In this document: in pieces, positions 24,745 to 35,381 of the stretch
How positions within the stretch are numbered: position 1 is the stretch's first letter
Layout: every line of letters starts with the position of its first letter
Assembly (NCBI GenBank): GCA_003021615.1
Contig: PXPH01000060.1
Span: 18,229 to 55,728 of the forward strand
Direction of reading: 5' to 3'
DNA from: Actinobacteria bacterium QS_8_72_14
GTDB lineage: Bacteria > Actinomycetota > Nitriliruptoria > Euzebyales > Egibacteraceae
DNA: 37,500 nt
Position numbers and translations under genes: made by a program
Notes under the pieces: model-generated
What the model saw: the letters and a program-made list of their open reading frames with translations, nothing else
Databases searched by the model: none
Told to the model about the DNA's origin: nothing

Positions 24745-24794
24745 GTCGGCGCGAGGCGTCGGGTCGGCGCGGGGCGTCGGGTCGGCGCGGGGCG
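24745..24794. repeat. 18-bp tandem repeat between redoxin and csaA, 2.8 copies
   Basis: The units GTCGGCGCGAGGCGTCGG (24745-24762) and GTCGGCGCGGGGCGTCGG (24763-24780) are followed by a 14-base partial copy to 24794. The array occupies most of the gap between the redoxin stop and the csaA start. It could be a regulatory spacer or a variable-number repeat. Confidence 0.85.
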
Positions 24795-24817
24795 CGCTGC
24801 AGGCGGCAGACGCCGTG

Positions 24818-25384
24818 TTAGGCGGGCTCGTTACCCGGCTGCCACTTGATGCCACAGCCCATCGACGGCAGCTGCTCGCCGGGCACCGTCTCGCCGGCCA
24901 GCAGCGCCTCGAGGGCGGCGCGCAGGTCGCGGCCGTCGACCGGCTCGTCGCTGCGCGGGCTCGCGGCGTCCATGCGCCCGCGATACGCCAGGCGGCGCTG
25001 GCCGTCGAAGACAAAGAAGTCCGGCGTGCAGGCCGCGCCGTAGGCCCGCGCGACCTCTTGGCTGTCGTCGCGCACATACGGAAAGCGAAAGCCCGCCTGC
25101 TGTGCCTGAGCGCGCATCCCCTGCGGGCCGTCCTCGGGGTGTTGGGCCACGTCGTTGGGGTTGATGGCCACCACGCCCACCCCGCGATCCAGATACTCGC
25201 TGGTCAGGCGGGCGAGCTCGTCTTGGACGTGCTTGACGTAGGGGCAGTGCACGCACAGCATCATCACTAGCGTCGCGTGGTGCCCGGCGACGTCGTCAAG
25301 CGAGACCTTGCCGCCGTGGGCCTCCGGCAAGGCGAAGCCCACCGCGGGCGTGCCCAGTGCCAGCATCGTCGATTGCTCGGCCAT
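24818..25384 (-). CDS. Redoxin/thioredoxin-family protein
   Basis: This 188-residue protein belongs to the AhpC/TSA-like redoxins common in actinobacteria and cyanobacteria. It contains ATLVMMLCVHCPYVKHVQDEL, where CVHC gives a CxxC pair, then VGVVAINPNDVAQHPEDGP, the segment YVRDDSQEVARAYGAACTPDF, and the terminal PSMGCGIKWQPGN. The pattern suggests a cytoplasmic thiol oxidoreductase or peroxiredoxin-like reductase; no signal peptide is visible. ATG at 25384 is directly after an AAAGG, which is close spacing. ATG at 25366 is a possible alternative. It faces away from the TolB-like gene at 25604. Confidence 0.88.
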   Translation of the reverse strand: MAEQSTMLALGTPAVGFALPEAHGGKVSLDDVAGHHATLVMMLCVHCPYVKHVQDELARLTSEYLDRGVGVVAINPNDVAQHPEDGPQGMRAQAQQAGFRFPYVRDDSQEVARAYGAACTPDFFVFDGQRRLAYRGRMDAASPRSDEPVDGRDLRAALEALLAGETVPGEQLPSMGCGIKWQPGNEPA

Positions 25385-25603
25385 CCTTTGCCACGTCGCT
25401 CGGCCGTGCCGCGCGTCGCGACCCAGCCTGCCGCCCCAGCCAGCAAGTCGCGCGCTTTCGGCGCGACGATATGGTGCGTCGCATCGTCGACCCATCGACA
25501 TCACCGCGTCGCTACCCCCGCGCGCGTGCCCGACGCCCCACGCGGGACACGCCACGCCCGACAGGGCCCGCCCGAGGGCAGTCGCACGGGCGAGGAGGAA
25601 GCC

Positions 25604-26664
25604 ATGGCGGGGACTGATCGATCCAGCGGCTCGCGGCCGTCACCGCGCGGCGCCTCATCCACGGCCGTGATCGCCGCGGGGGCAGTGGTGGCTGTGGCCG
25701 TGGTCGTCGCGACCGCGGCGGTGCTGCTGGCCGGCGACGACCAGCCCATCAGCCAGACACGCCAGGAGCCCGGCGAGCCCACACCGTCCGATGCTGGGGG
25801 TGGCTCGCCCCAGTCGCCGTCGCCTGAGCCCACCACCGACGCTGCCGGCGGGGCTGGCTCGTTGGCCAGCGACGCCGCATCGATGCGCGGCGCGGCGAGC
25901 GCGCTGTCGTTGTGGCCGCCGACGAGTCCCGCGAGACCGTGTCGTTTCCCGCCGGCGTCGACGTGTGGCCCAGTGGCGACCGCGTGGCCATCGACATGTG
26001 CTGCGAGCCCGTACCCGGCTCCACCTACACCGCCAACGCGACCGGCGAGGCCCTGGGCGATCCCACGCTGCTGCACAGCGGCGGGATCTTTCCGGCGGTG
26101 GACCCCAAGGGGCAGCGCATCGCCCTGTCGACGCAGGCCTCGGGGGGCTCGATTGTGATCGTGGACACCGACGGCGAGCGCATCCACGAGATCACCGGGC
26201 AAAGCGACGCCCCCGGCGTGGGCGAGATCGCCTGGAGCCCCCACGGCCAGCAGCTGGCCTTTGAGTGGGGCGGCGAGGACGCCGGCGTGTGGGTGGTCGA
26301 GGCCGATGCCGCCAACCTCGACGACGCCCGCGAGGTGGCCGGCCGCTCGCAAGCGGTCTTTGAATCCCCGGCGTTTCGGGCCGACGGAATGCTGGTGGTC
26401 ACCGAGAGCGACCCCCCGGCGGTGCGCAACATGGCAGACCAGCGCCGACCCGAGGGCGAATCGACGGGGATCGTGCTCGATCCCGCCACCGGCCAGACGC
26501 TGGCAAGCTTCGACTACGACGGGCGGGCGCTGCATCAGGACTACGACGCCAGCGGCAGGTATCTGGCCTACAGCCTCAGCGACGGGCGGGTGCGCTGGCG
26601 CGGCGGAGGCGATGCGGGCGAGATCCTGCCCGCCGACTCGCAGCTGTCGGCGCTGGCCTGGTAG
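25604..26664 (+). pseudogene. Membrane-anchored TolB-like propeller protein, frameshifted
   Basis: ATG at 25604 follows GAGGAGG. The first frame gives a short cytoplasmic head, one membrane segment (STAVIAAGAVVAVAVVVATAAV) and a proline/serine-rich linker to about residue 95. Then the frame degenerates. Another frame continues from about 25890 as AVVVAADESRETVSFPAGVD and runs to 26664. That part has repeated beta-propeller blade motifs: FPAVDPKGQRIALST, IAWSPHGQQLAFEW and DYDASGRYLAYSLSDG, typical of TolB/WD40-like surface proteins. A frameshift, with or without a deletion, is therefore inferred between about 25885 and 25915. No partner or substrate is known. The gene converges on pyrG with only about 30 bases between them. 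Confidence 0.78.
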
Positions 26665-26697
26665 GCCGGCGGGCGCCGAGCGCCAGCGGCTGGCCGG

Positions 26698-29350
<2,653 letters not shown>

Positions 29351-29446
29351 CAGCCTGTGACGGTGGCGGTCACCGGGGAAGGTCACCGCGACAGCCCGCA
29401 TCGCCGCCAACGGCTGTGATGAGCCTAACGCATCACCGCCAACGGG

Positions 29447-31111
29447 TCACATACGCCGCGCGGCCGCGCGCAGCTCGGCGGCGTGGCCGGCCGCGAGCTC
29501 GCTGGCGGTGGCCCCGGAGAGCATGCGCGACAGCTCGACGATGCGGTCGTCCTCGTCGAGCAGCGCGACGCGCGCCGCGGTGCGCCCCTCGGCGGTGGCC
29601 GACTTCGTCACCGTGAGGTGCGCGTCGGCGAAAGCGGCCAGCTGGGCGAGGTGGGTCACGCACAGCACCTGGCGTCCGCGGGCCAGGCGGGCCAGCTTGC
29701 GGCCCACCTCGGAGGCCACCGCCCCACCGATGCCCGCGTCGATCTCATCGAAGACCATCACCGGGGTGTCGTCGGCGTCGGCCAGCGCCAGCCGCACCGC
29801 CAGGGCGACGCGGCTGCGCTCACCGCCGCTAGCGGCCTTCGCCAGCGGCAGGGCGGGCTCACCGGGGTTGGCGGCCAGCACGAAGCGCACACGGTCGGCG
29901 CCCTCCCACCCCGGCTCGACGGGCTCGACCTCCACGGCGAACCGGGCGGTCTCCATGGCCAGATCGGCGAGGTGGCCGTTGACCTCGGTGGCCAGGCGCT
30001 CGGCGGCCGCCCCGCGCGCCGCGCGCAGCGCCGCCGCAGCGTCGTCGCGCTCGGTGCGCGCCCGTTCGACCGTCTCAGCGAGCTCAGCCGCGCGCTGCTC
30101 GCCGCCGGCGAGGCGCTCCACCTCGGCGCGGGCCCAAGCGGCATACTCGGCCAGCTCGGCCGCGTTGCCGCCGTACTTGCGGCCCAGGTCGCTTAGCGCC
30201 GCCTTCCGCGCCCGTAGGGCCGCCAGGCGCTCCTCGTCGACTTCGACGTCCTCGGCGTAGGCGCGCAGGGTAAAGGCCAGGTCCTGTGCTTCGGCGGCCA
30301 GGCCCTCGAGGCGCTCGGCGTGCGCATCCAGCACCGAGTCGGTGCCCGCCACGGGCCGCAGGGCCGCCACCCCGTTGCCCAACGCGTCGCGGGCGCCGCC
30401 CTCGGCACCGACCGCCTCGGCTGCGGCGACGGCGGCCGCGGCCAGCTCCTCGGCGTGGGCCAGGCGGGTCAGCTCTGCGTCGAGCTCCTGCTCCTCTCCC
30501 GGACGGGGGTCGACCGCGTCGATCTCGGCGAGCTCGTCGCGAAGCCGCTGCAGCTTCGAAGCGCGCTCGTGCTCGTCGCTGGCGAGCCGGCGCAGCTCAG
30601 CGTCGGTGTCACGCCACCTCGCCCACGCCCGCTGATAGGCCGACAGCTGCTGGGCGAGCCCATCGCCGCCCATGCGGTCCAGCACCGCGCGCTGCCACTG
30701 CTCGTCGGCCAGGCGCACCGAGTCCGCCTGCGCGTGCACGTCCACCGCCGAGCCCAGGATCTGTGACAGCGCGCCGATCGGGGCCATGCGCCCGCCCAGG
30801 CGGGCCTTGCTGCGCACCGAGGCCCCCTCGGCGGCCACCTCCCGGGCCGCGACCAGCGCCTGCTCGTCGTCGACGTAATCGCTGGCGTCCGGTGGCGGCG
30901 GCGCGAAGCGCGCCTCCACCAGCGCCTGGCTGGCTCCCGCCCGCACCTGATCGACGTCGGCCCGCTCGCCCCGCAGCAGCTGCAGGGCGCCCACCACCAT
31001 CGTCTTGCCCGCCCCGGTCTCGCCGCTGACCACCGTAAGCCCGGGCGAAAGCTCGACGGTGACATCGTCGATGACGCCCACGTCGCGGATGCGAAGCTCG
31101 CGGATCTGCAT
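29447..31111 (-). CDS. recN: DNA repair protein RecN
   Basis: This 554-residue SMC-like ATPase of double-strand-break repair has Walker A GETGAGKT at residues 30-37. A long alanine/glutamate-rich coiled-coil middle (about 150-380) follows. The ABC-type signature is KAASGGERSRVALAVRLAL, with Walker B PVMVFDEIDAGIGG and then VLCVTHLAQLAAFADAHL. The segment normally containing HGQ reads VDVHAQADSVRL, a conservative change. ATG at 31111 begins MQIRELRIRDVGVI, a normal RecN N-terminus. It lies between nadK and the M23-like gene as in other actinobacteria. The gene is complete. Confidence 0.97.
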   Translation of the reverse strand: MQIRELRIRDVGVIDDVTVELSPGLTVVSGETGAGKTMVVGALQLLRGERADVDQVRAGASQALVEARFAPPPPDASDYVDDEQALVAAREVAAEGASVRSKARLGGRMAPIGALSQILGSAVDVHAQADSVRLADEQWQRAVLDRMGGDGLAQQLSAYQRAWARWRDTDAELRRLASDEHERASKLQRLRDELAEIDAVDPRPGEEQELDAELTRLAHAEELAAAAVAAAEAVGAEGGARDALGNGVAALRPVAGTDSVLDAHAERLEGLAAEAQDLAFTLRAYAEDVEVDEERLAALRARKAALSDLGRKYGGNAAELAEYAAWARAEVERLAGGEQRAAELAETVERARTERDDAAAALRAARGAAAERLATEVNGHLADLAMETARFAVEVEPVEPGWEGADRVRFVLAANPGEPALPLAKAASGGERSRVALAVRLALADADDTPVMVFDEIDAGIGGAVASEVGRKLARLARGRQVLCVTHLAQLAAFADAHLTVTKSATAEGRTAARVALLDEDDRIVELSRMLSGATASELAAGHAAELRAAARRM

Positions 31112-31205
31112 CGGGCCCGGAGTGTAGGCATGCCAACCCGCCCACCGGGCGAGGCGATCCACCGGCGCGCCGACCGAAAAGGCCCAGGCCGCGCCCCCGG
31201 CGACC

Positions 31206-32060
31206 TCAGGTGAGGTTGAACTTGGCGCGCACCCGCTGGTAGAAGTCGAATTCCGACAGCCGGCCCAGGCGGACCGGTTCGCTGCCCCGGCTGACCTCCA
31301 CCCAGCCGCCGTCGGGCACCGCCAGCGCCTCCCGACCGTCCAGGCTGATTAGGCAGCGGCTGTCCTCGGCCGGGGCGACGACCAGGGGCTCGGCCGGGTC
31401 GATCACGACCGTGCGATCAAACAGCGAGTGGCTGGCCACCGGCGTCAGCAAAATCGCGGCGATACGCGGCGACAGGATGGGCCCACCGGCGCTGAACGCA
31501 TAGGCGGTGGATCCGGTCGGGGTCGCCACGATGACGGCGTCGGCTGGGATTCGCGCGAATGCCGTGCCGCCGATGGTGACGTCTAGGGCCACCAGTCGCT
31601 CGGGGCTTCGCCGCTCCACCGAGGCTTCGTTGAGCGCCCAGCTCGTGGCGGTGGCCTGGCCCTGGCTGTCGCGGACGGTCACCGACAGGGTCATGCGCTC
31701 TTCGATGGCCACCTCGCCACGGGCCAGGCGGGGCAGCGCCTGGGCAAGGTCCTCGTGCTCGATCTCGGGCAGGAACCCCAGCCGGCCGAGGTTGACCCCC
31801 ACCACCGGCACGCGGGCGTCGCGGACCATCGCCGCCGCCCGCAGCAACGTCCCGTCGCCGCCGAGAACGACCGCGAGATCGAGGCCCTCGGCGAACGCCG
31901 TCGGCTCCCGCACAGCCACCCCGTTGGCCTGCCACCCGTCCCCGCGGCAGCCCACGATCTCGGCGCCTTCGGCTTGCAGCCGAGCGGCCGCCTCCACCGC
32001 GGCGCGACGGGCGTGCACCCGGCCGCCGTGGACCACCACGCCCAGGCGCGCGCCGCTCAC
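31206..32060 (-). CDS. nadK: NAD kinase
   Basis: This 284-residue enzyme phosphorylates NAD to NADP. The diagnostic GGDGT loop (LAVVLGGDGTLLRAAAM), VGVNLGRLGFLPEI, the NEASVERR segment and ATPTGSTAYAFSAGGPI are all present, ending in the C-terminal IDGRE-like LDGREALAVPDG. GTG at 32060 begins SGARLGVVVHGGR, the expected first strand. A longer frame to 32174 would add an unconserved proline-rich segment. A 35-residue open frame (32164-32057) ends in a GTGA overlap with this start, but I do not call it a gene. Position between tlyA and recN is conserved. Confidence 0.96.
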   Translation of the reverse strand: MSGARLGVVVHGGRVHARRAAVEAAARLQAEGAEIVGCRGDGWQANGVAVREPTAFAEGLDLAVVLGGDGTLLRAAAMVRDARVPVVGVNLGRLGFLPEIEHEDLAQALPRLARGEVAIEERMTLSVTVRDSQGQATATSWALNEASVERRSPERLVALDVTIGGTAFARIPADAVIVATPTGSTAYAFSAGGPILSPRIAAILLTPVASHSLFDRTVVIDPAEPLVVAPAEDSRCLISLDGREALAVPDGGWVEVSRGSEPVRLGRLSEFDFYQRVRAKFNLT

Positions 32061-32261
32061 GGGGTGCCACCCAACCCGTCGGGGACCATCGCGCCACCCC
32101 GCGGGGGTAACGGGGGGCCGGGGCGGCGCGAAGCTGCTGGCGAGTGGATCATGACCAGCTGCATCCGTGGGCACAGGCGCCGCGGGGCGGCGGGCAGATC
32201 GTGAGCTCGGGGGCTCGGCAGAAACCTAGCGCATGCCCGTACGCGGCGCGGCGACGCGAAG

Positions 32262-33071
32262 TCAAAGGCGCCAGGCCCCCTCGGCCTCGGCGACCGCCGC
32301 GTCGGCGGCTGCCTCGGCATCGACGTCGCCGTCGGCGCGAAACCACCAAAAGAACTCCACATTGCCTGCCGGCCCCGGCTGCGGCGAGCAGCACGCCCCA
32401 GCCGGTCGCAGGCCCTGGGCGCGGCCCGCCTCGGCCACCTCCAGCAGCGCTTGGCGCCACGCGCGGGGGTCGCGAACGACCCCGCCCTTGCCGACCGCGT
32501 CGCGGCCGGTTTCGAACTGTGGCTTGACCAGCAGCAGGTGATCGGCACCCGGCGAGGCCATTGATGCCAGCGCCGGCAACACCAACCGCAGCGATATGAA
32601 GGACAGATCCGCCACCACCAGCGTCACGGGCCCGGGCAAGCCGGCGGGGACGTCCTCGGCGGTGAGATGGCGGACATTGACCCGCTCCAGGACCACCACC
32701 CGGGGGTCCTGGCGCAAGCGCCACGCCAACTGGCCGTAGCCGACGTCCACGGCGCACACCGCGGCAGCGCCACGCTGCAGCAGCACGTCGGTGAAGCCGC
32801 CGGCGGCGGCGCCGGCATCCAGGCAAATGCGCCCCGAGGGCTGTAACTCAGGAAAGGCCGTCAAGGCTCCCAGCAGCTTCTCGGCGCCCCGCGAGGCCCA
32901 CGGCGAGGACCGGCGCACCGCGACGGCCTCGGCGGGTGCCACGAGACGGGCCGCCTTGTCCGCGGGGGCCCCGGCGACGGTCACGTGGCCGTGCTCGATC
33001 AGGTCCTGGGCCTGCGCCCGTGACGGCGCGAGCCCGCGGCGCACGAGCTCGACGTCAAGGCGCCGTCGCAC
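32262..33071 (-). CDS. tlyA: TlyA-family rRNA 2'-O-methyltransferase
   Basis: This 269-residue protein combines an N-terminal S4 RNA-binding domain (RRRLDVELVRRGLAPSRAQA, then DLIEHGHVTVAG), intact here unlike in RluB, with a SAM-binding methyltransferase domain (ICLDAGAAAGGFTDVLLQRG, AVDVGYGQLAWRLRQDPRV, VVADLSFISLRLVLPAL, LLLVKPQFE). TlyA methylates ribose at 16S and 23S rRNA sites in mycobacteria and affects capreomycin sensitivity; it was once called a haemolysin. The C-terminal extension is acidic. GTG at 33071 is the start. It lies just downstream of the 98-residue gene. Confidence 0.95.
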   Translation of the reverse strand: MRRRLDVELVRRGLAPSRAQAQDLIEHGHVTVAGAPADKAARLVAPAEAVAVRRSSPWASRGAEKLLGALTAFPELQPSGRICLDAGAAAGGFTDVLLQRGAAAVCAVDVGYGQLAWRLRQDPRVVVLERVNVRHLTAEDVPAGLPGPVTLVVADLSFISLRLVLPALASMASPGADHLLLVKPQFETGRDAVGKGGVVRDPRAWRQALLEVAEAGRAQGLRPAGACCSPQPGPAGNVEFFWWFRADGDVDAEAAADAAVAEAEGAWRL

Positions 33072-33076
33072 CGAGC

Positions 33077-33373
33077 TCAGCCGGACGCGTCGCCGGCCTG
33101 GTCCGCCTCCGGTTGCGGTGCGTCGGCACTCACCGGGGGCTGAAAAGCGGGTGGCTCGGCCGCCTCGGCGCCACGCTGTGGCGCTGTGCCGGGGTCATTG
33201 GCGTGGCCGGTTTCGCCGTCGGGAGCCGCGACATCCATATCGGACAGGGCTTCCAGCTTTTGGACCAGCGCGCGATGGACCTCTTCCAGGACCTCCGGAT
33301 GCGACGACAGCGGCGCCTCCTCCAACGCTTCGAGTTGTCGGCGCAGCTGTGCCAGTGGGTCTTCGTCGCTCAC
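33077..33373 (-). CDS. Small acidic protein of unknown function upstream of tlyA
   Basis: This 98-residue protein begins SDEDPLAQLRRQLEALEEAP, then LEEVHRALVQKLEALSDMD, a pair of amphipathic helices, and continues as an acidic, proline-rich disordered tail. Small proteins of this type occur just before tlyA in other actinobacteria (Rv1693 position), so it is probably a real gene in the same transcript. GTG at 33373 overlaps the stop of the phasin-like gene as GTGA. The function is not known. Confidence 0.8.
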   Translation of the reverse strand: MSDEDPLAQLRRQLEALEEAPLSSHPEVLEEVHRALVQKLEALSDMDVAAPDGETGHANDPGTAPQRGAEAAEPPAFQPPVSADAPQPEADQAGDASG

Positions 33374-33924
33374 GACGAGCTCGTCGACGTACCCGAGGAG
33401 CCGGAGTCGGACTGCGAGGATCCCGGCGGAGTCGTCTTGGGGGCCTGGCCGGACTGCTGACCCTGAGCGGATTTCTTGGCCGAGGTGCTCTTGGTCCCGC
33501 TCTTCTTGGCGGCGCCCTTCTTGGCGGTGCTGGCCTTCTTGGCGGCGCTGCTCTTCTTGGCGGCGCTGCTCTTCTTGGCCGACTTCTTCGCCGTCTTGGT
33601 AGCCGCGCTTTTCTTGGTCGACTTCTTGGTCGCCCCTTCGGCGGCCAATCGGTCCACCTTGCGCTCCAGGCGGTCGAGGTCGTTCTTCGTGGCAAGGCCG
33701 AGGCGCTTGACGTTGCGCTCCGTCTCGTCGCTTACGAGCTTTGCCATCTGCCTGCGGTTCTCCTCGGAGCGGTCCAGCAGCTCGTCGACGGCTTTCTCGG
33801 TTCGCTCAGCCGCGATCTCGCCGCGCTTGACCATCCCCTTGACGGCGGACTCTGCCCTGCTGCGCGTTACCTTGGTTAGCCCTGTGGCCATCTCGAGATA
33901 GCGCTGCCACGCATTCTCCACCAT
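33370..33924 (-). CDS. Phasin-like protein with lysine-rich, histone-H1-like tail
   Basis: This 184-residue protein has two parts. Residues 1 to about 100 are alpha-helical and resemble phasin or PHA-granule-associated proteins (RYLEMATGLTKVTRSRAESA, MVKRGEIAAERTEKAV, LVSDETERNVKRLGL, DLDRLERKVDRL). Residues about 100-165 are a low-complexity lysine/alanine/serine tail with repeated AKKSS blocks (KKSTKKSAATKTAKKS, then KKSSAAKKSSAAKK), like histone H1 or HU-type actinobacterial nucleoid proteins. A Ser/Thr/Gly-rich end follows. This suggests granule coating plus DNA binding, but neither is shown. ATG at 33924 has AAGGAG six bases upstream. It is the first gene of the tlyA transcript. Confidence 0.85.
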   Translation of the reverse strand: MVENAWQRYLEMATGLTKVTRSRAESAVKGMVKRGEIAAERTEKAVDELLDRSEENRRQMAKLVSDETERNVKRLGLATKNDLDRLERKVDRLAAEGATKKSTKKSAATKTAKKSAKKSSAAKKSSAAKKASTAKKGAAKKSGTKSTSAKKSAQGQQSGQAPKTTPPGSSQSDSGSSGTSTSSS

Positions 33925-34029
33925 CGCATCTCCTTGCCTGCGAGCTGTTGAATTCACGGGTCAGCTACAGGATACGAGACCAACCGGTCGCAATGAGGGA
34001 ACCGCGGCAACGGCGACGGGCGCCACTGG

Positions 34030-34899
34030 ATGCTGATCCCGATCGGTGACATCAACCCCGTGCGGCGCACGCCGTGGGTGATGCGCCTGCTGATCCTGGC
34101 CAACGTCGCGGCGTTTTTGCTGGTTGAGCCGTTCGGCACCTGCGCGCGCCAGCAGTTCTTCCTCGACTGGGCGGCGGTGCCCGCCGAGCTGTGGCAGGGT
34201 CGGCCGCTCGGGGTGGGCGAGGTCGCGGCGCTGGCCGGCTCGAGCGAGTGCCTGCTGACCGCCGCGCCGGACAAGCCCGTCTACGGCGCCGTGCTGTTCA
34301 GCATGTTCTTCCACGCCGACTTGCTGCACCTGGGATTCAACATGCTGTTCCTGTGGGTCTTCGGCAACAACGTCGAGGACTTCTTCGGCTCCATGCGGTT
34401 CGCTGCCGTCTACCTGCTGTGCGGTGTCATCGGCACCGCGGCGTTCGCCGCGGCCAACCCCGAGGGCACACTGACGCTGGTGGGTGCTTCCGGGGCCGTT
34501 GCCGGCGTGCTGGGCAGCTACCTGTTGCTGCACCCCACCGCCCGGGTGACAGTGGTCGTGCTGCCCTTGATCTTCCTGGCGTTCCAGCTGCCGGCCCTGG
34601 TGGTATTGGGCGCCTGGTTCCTGCTGCAGCTTCGGGAGGTCGGCGGGCAGGTCGTCAGCGGCGGGGGCGTGGCCTACCTGGCCCACGTGGCGGGGTTCGT
34701 CGGGGGCTTCGTCGTCACGGCCGCCTGGGGCGGGCGACCCCAGCGGCGCCGACGCCGGCCGCCCCCGGGGGGGCCACCGGGGGATGAGCCGCCGCGCTCG
34801 CCACAAGCGACCCGCCGGTGTCACGGCAACCGCGCTTCGACTCGCGCCAGCGCGCGGCGGTACATGGGTTGCTCGGCGAGGGCGCAGGCGAGCTTGTAA
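34030..34899 (+). CDS. Rhomboid-family intramembrane serine protease
   Basis: This is a 289-residue multi-pass membrane protein. The catalytic serine motif is GASGAVAGVLGSYL. The conserved FHADLLHLGFNMLFLWVFGN segment contributes the HxxxN pair, and the catalytic histidine is in YLAHVAGFVGGF. Six or more hydrophobic segments fit the rhomboid fold, which cuts membrane-embedded substrates. After about residue 240 the sequence becomes arginine- and proline-rich and runs into the opposite-strand TPR gene by 79 bases. Another frame would stop at 34787. A miscounted G run (about 34760-34785) may have shifted the end. Start ATG at 34030. It is divergent from the phasin-like gene. Confidence 0.93.
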   Translation: MLIPIGDINPVRRTPWVMRLLILANVAAFLLVEPFGTCARQQFFLDWAAVPAELWQGRPLGVGEVAALAGSSECLLTAAPDKPVYGAVLFSMFFHADLLHLGFNMLFLWVFGNNVEDFFGSMRFAAVYLLCGVIGTAAFAAANPEGTLTLVGASGAVAGVLGSYLLLHPTARVTVVVLPLIFLAFQLPALVVLGAWFLLQLREVGGQVVSGGGVAYLAHVAGFVGGFVVTAAWGGRPQRRRRRPPPGGPPGDEPPRSPQATRRCHGNRASTRASARRYMGCSARAQASL

Positions 34900-35198
34900 T
34901 GGCCGGCCGCGCGCTGCAGATGGCCTTCCCGCTCGAGGCAACGGCCCACCCCGAAGTGGGCGTAGTCGTCCTTGGGATCGAGCTCGAGGGCGCGCTCGAA
35001 CTCGCCGCGCGCCTGTGCCGGGCGCTCGCTGGCGAAGTACGCCCGGGCCAACGCCTCCCGCAACGACCCCTTCTCGGGCTCCTCCTCGACGGCCAGCTCC
35101 AGGACCTCGGCCGCGCCGTGAGCGTTGCCGGCAGCCAGCGCCCGCCTGCCGTGCTGAAACAGCGCATACACCCGGGTGTCCTGGCCAGGGTCGGTCAT
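34821..35198 (-). CDS. Small tetratricopeptide-repeat protein
   Basis: This is a 125-residue helical protein with about three TPR units: VYALFQHGRRALAAGNAHGA, LREALARAYFASERPAQARG and AHFGVGRCLEREGHLQRAAG. Each has the small residues at positions typical for TPR helix packing, and ELDPKDDY is a classic repeat junction. Such proteins serve as scaffolds. ATG at 35198 has AGGAGG at ideal spacing. The stop region overlaps the end of the rhomboid gene on the other strand. Just upstream is a 17-base tandem repeat. No partner is evident. Confidence 0.88.
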   Translation of the reverse strand: MTDPGQDTRVYALFQHGRRALAAGNAHGAAEVLELAVEEEPEKGSLREALARAYFASERPAQARGEFERALELDPKDDYAHFGVGRCLEREGHLQRAAGHYKLACALAEQPMYRRALARVEARLP

Positions 35199-35208
35199 CA
35201 CGCCTCCT

Positions 35209-35242
35209 GCCGTGTGAGGGCTCGCGCCGTGTGGGGGCTCGC
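35209..35242. repeat. 17-bp tandem repeat upstream of TPR gene
   Basis: GCCGTGTGAGGGCTCGC (35209-35225) is followed by GCCGTGTGGGGGCTCGC (35226-35242), with one difference. It lies about 10 bases upstream of the TPR start codon, beside its Shine-Dalgarno sequence, and may form part of the TPR leader. Confidence 0.7.
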
Positions 35243-35381
35243 GCCTCCAACCCGCCAGGGTACCCCAACCGCCCCCGCCCCAGACCGCCGTGGCCTGCCT
35301 TTGCGGCTCAGCGTCAGCACTCTCGCATCCCCTGCGCCGGGCACCGCCTCGCTGGCCTCGCCGGGCATAGACTGCCCGGCG

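Noticed and set aside
32057-32164. 35-residue open frame ending in a GTGA overlap with nadK
   Set aside because: No homology, no good ribosome site and proline-rich composition; the overlap may be chance.
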